From NCBI GenBank assembly GCA_015039465.1, contig MU130662.1, positions 16,961 through 35,023 of the forward strand: a stretch of 18,063 nt of DNA, written 5' to 3'. This DNA is from Phlegmacium glaucopus (taxonomy: Eukaryota; Basidiomycota; Agaricomycetes; Agaricales; Cortinariaceae). The notes under the pieces were generated by a model. It had not been told where the DNA came from. It worked only from the letters and a program-made list of their open reading frames with translations, and searched no databases. Made by a program: the position numbers and the translations under genes. This document shows positions 17,779-18,063 of this stretch, one piece after another. Numbering within the stretch: the first letter of the stretch is position 1; each line of letters begins with the position of its first letter.

Positions 17779-18063
17779 AATAAAGAATAAATTGTATATA
17801 ATTTTTCTTGTTATTTTTTTTTTTTTTGTTTTGTTTATAAAAAATTGTTTTCTTGAACTTTGTTTTGTGAAACAGAAGAGTAAGATAACGGAAAGGAATA
17901 GAATGGAAAAGACATGGAAAGGCACGGAAAAAGCAAGGAAAGAGACGGAAAAGGAATCAAGAGAGCGGAAGAGGTCCGGGTTTAGTCGGATAGCTCTGGT
18001 GGAAATCAGCAACAAGTTCGGACGCGTGTCCTAGTTCATTAGCTGGTAACCAGGAAGTTTCTT
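17779..18063. other. 3' flank: poly(A) signals, T-run, no gene
   Basis: AATAAA occurs at 17779-17784 and 17786-17791, directly after the stop codon, and a run of 14 T lies at 17814-17827. The remaining purine-rich sequence (17870-17960) has GGAAAAG-type words and open frames on both strands without recognisable content. Confidence 0.45.

Noticed and set aside
17440..18015. 191-residue minus-strand Phe/Leu-rich frame
   Set aside because: It is the antisense of a Glu/Lys/Arg-rich coding exon and a poly-T run.

Overview
The window looks like a transposon-packed, heterochromatic stretch of a fungal genome, most likely a mushroom-forming basidiomycete (Agaricomycetes). The basis is a chromodomain Ty3/gypsy element, a zinc-knuckle LINE ORF1 of the kind common in basidiomycetes, a possible ~43-50 nt intron with GTAAGT and CTAAC signals, and a Zn(II)2Cys6-type cysteine cluster. 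No rRNA, tRNA, CRISPR array or housekeeping gene was recognised. Species cannot be named from the sequence.

Layout. 1-823: LTR-like repeat 'L2', copy 1. 831-2225 (minus): decayed LINE ORF1 with three zinc knuckles. 2352-~7307: an old gypsy copy ('gypsy A') represented by an LTR fragment and a split gag. It is interrupted by a 243-bp hAT-type MITE (2761-3003), by element X (3230-6481), and by a palindromic non-autonomous element (6970-7288). X itself carries a solo LTR with a perfect 5-bp target duplication (3343-4962), which in turn carries a 1.2-kb LTR-like insertion (3465-4667). X also holds a TA-flanked MITE (5370-5538). 7308-~8690 (minus): L2 copy 2, inverted relative to copy 1 and carrying its own ~0.6-kb MITE-like insertion. 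9361-9476: 20-bp minisatellite. 9847-15207: 'gypsy B', with 5' LTR, gag, protease, RT, RNase H, integrase, chromodomain, polypurine tract and a truncated 3' LTR. 15208-~16033 (minus): a second, diverged gypsy, with an LTR fragment and an integrase/chromodomain end. 16036-17778: a putative promoter and the only open gene, an intron-containing coiled-coil protein with an NLS and a six-cysteine Zn2Cys6-like cluster.

How it fits together. Gypsy B once made a complete chromovirus Gag-Pol. All seven in-frame stops seen are TGA, and nearly all sit where an Arg CGA codon is expected, which fits CpG methylation and deamination. Gypsy A, of the same family, is almost stripped of CpG, while the 1.2-kb insertion, the minus-strand chromodomain fragment and the 3' gene are CpG-rich. 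The layers therefore seem to record different ages or methylation histories. The gypsy family has a 10-nt match between a predicted transcript start in the LTR and the site just after the LTR, which suggests Tf1/sushi-like self-priming rather than tRNA priming. The best candidate for something undescribed is the Zn2Cys6/coiled-coil gene at 16755-17778, whose reading frame depends on an unusual splice choice. All comparisons were made by eye; no database was searched.
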